Below the pieces are notes generated by a model, which did no database searches, was not told the origin of the DNA, and worked only from the letters and a program-made list of their open reading frames with translations. From NCBI GenBank assembly GCA_028820945.1, contig JAPPHW010000055.1, positions 1 through 5,789 on the forward strand: a stretch of 5,789 bases of DNA, written 5' to 3'. Position numbers and translations under genes: made by a program. The stretch is from Defluviicoccus sp. (GTDB taxonomy: Bacteria > Pseudomonadota > Alphaproteobacteria > MPNO01). Positions 5,142-5,789 of this stretch are shown here, piece after piece (position 1 is the first letter of the stretch; each line of letters begins with the position of its first letter).

Positions 5142-5789
5142 TCAGAGAGGCAGGACTTGCGGCCGGCGCCGCCGGAGCCAGGTCACGACCATCAGCCGGG
5201 TCACCATGATCGCGGTGAACATCGACGTGAGAAGACCGATCGCGAGCGTCACCGCGAATCCCTTGATCGGCCCCGAGCCGAACTGGAACAAGAGGACCGC
5301 CGCGATGAAAGTGGTCAGGTTCGCGTCGATGATCGTCGTCAAGGCGCGCTGATAGCCCGCGTCGATCGCCGAAATCGGCGTTCGGCCGTTTCTCTGTTCC
5401 TCCCGTATTCGTTCGAAGATCAGCACGTTGGCGTCGACCGCCATGCCGATCGTCAGCACGATTCCCGCGATCCCCGGTAGGGTGAGCGTCGCCTGCAGGA
5501 GCGACAGCGCCGCGCCGATCAGGATCATGTTGAGCGTCAGCGCGATACAGGCCATCAAGCCGAACACACCGTAGACCGCCGCCATGAAGGCGATCACGAT
5601 CACGATGGCGAGCACGCTCGCGATCTTCCCCGCGCGGATGGAATCGGCGCCCATGCCGGGCCCGACGGTGCGCTCTTCGAGCACCGTCAGCGGCGCCGGC
5701 AATGCGCCGGCGCGCAGCAGAAGGGCGAGGTCGCGCGCCGACTGTACGGTGAAGTTGCCGGAGATGATGCCGGACCCGCCGAGGATCGG
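5142..5789 (-). CDS. secD: Protein translocase subunit SecD, C-terminal part (5' end beyond window)
   Basis: The 215 readable residues form the C-terminal third of SecD, the partner of SecF in proton-driven protein export. They begin in the periplasmic region with PILGGSGIISGNFTV (residues 1-15 of the visible part) and continue with LALLLRAGALPAPLTV (21-36) and EERTVGPGMGADSI (38-51). These lead into the membrane domain from about residue 55. GMAVDANVLIFERIREE (115-131) is the conserved helix-four motif, with the Asp needed for proton coupling. GPIKGFAVTLAIGLLTSMFTA (173-193) closes the domain, before a basic tail WLRRRRPQVLPL. The frame is open to the window edge at 5789, so the start and larger periplasmic domain lie outside; yajC usually precedes secD but cannot be seen. 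The TGA at 5144-5142 is 16 bases before the secF start. Confidence 0.97.
   Translation of the reverse strand, partial: PILGGSGIISGNFTVQSARDLALLLRAGALPAPLTVLEERTVGPGMGADSIRAGKIASVLAIVIVIAFMAAVYGVFGLMACIALTLNMILIGAALSLLQATLTLPGIAGIVLTIGMAVDANVLIFERIREEQRNGRTPISAIDAGYQRALTTIIDANLTTFIAAVLLFQFGSGPIKGFAVTLAIGLLTSMFTAIMVTRLMVVTWLRRRRPQVLPL

Overview
The window reads as chromosomal DNA of a high-GC alphaproteobacterium, plausibly Rhodospirillales-like. The evidence is SecD/SecF with a downstream Mth938-domain (NDUFAF3-like) gene, an NDUFAF6-like member of the squalene/phytoene synthase family, TrmFO, and the hopanoid-type squalene gene hpnE. All assignments come from reading the translated sequence; no database search was possible. 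Coding density is very high: no stretch over 300 bases lacks a gene, and the only real gaps are 33, 90 and 59 bases. No tRNA, rRNA, CRISPR array, insertion sequence or phage gene was seen.

Layout. Left edge (1-173, +): the C-terminus of trmFO (tRNA U54 methylation), whose 3' end overlaps the convergent gene that follows by 67 bases. 107-1012 (-): an NDUFAF6-like protein with the isoprenyl-synthase fold but neither Asp-rich catalytic motif. After a 33-base divergent gap, 1046-1771 (+) encodes a short, degenerate HpnC-like protein. It is coupled through a 4-base GTGA overlap to hpnE (1768-3042, +), the FAD-dependent hydroxysqualene dehydroxylase. Ninety bases further on, 3133-3741 (+) encodes a small membrane protein resembling the membrane domain of urate hydroxylase PuuD, but without its cytochrome c. 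It ends at a strong hairpin (3765-3789), which also separates it from the leftward operon secD (partial, 5142-5789) - secF (4187-5125) - mth938-like (3801-4181).

How the genes fit together. SecD and SecF pull secreted and membrane proteins through the Sec channel using the proton gradient. The Mth938-like and NDUFAF6-like proteins are bacterial relatives of two mitochondrial complex I assembly factors. They lie on the same strand as secDF, but here the rightward genes hpnC-like, hpnE and puuD-like stand between them. HpnE performs the last step of the HpnCDE route from farnesyl diphosphate to squalene, the hopanoid precursor. No hpnD is visible, and the HpnC-like partner has lost key acidic residues, so whether this locus makes squalene is open.

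The most interesting points are the pair of head-to-head, catalytically degenerate isoprenyl-synthase-fold genes sharing a 33-base divergent promoter region, the rightward cassette separating the two complex-I-assembly-factor homologues, and the cytochrome-less PuuD-like protein. I see no clear evidence of an entirely new defence or mobile system.
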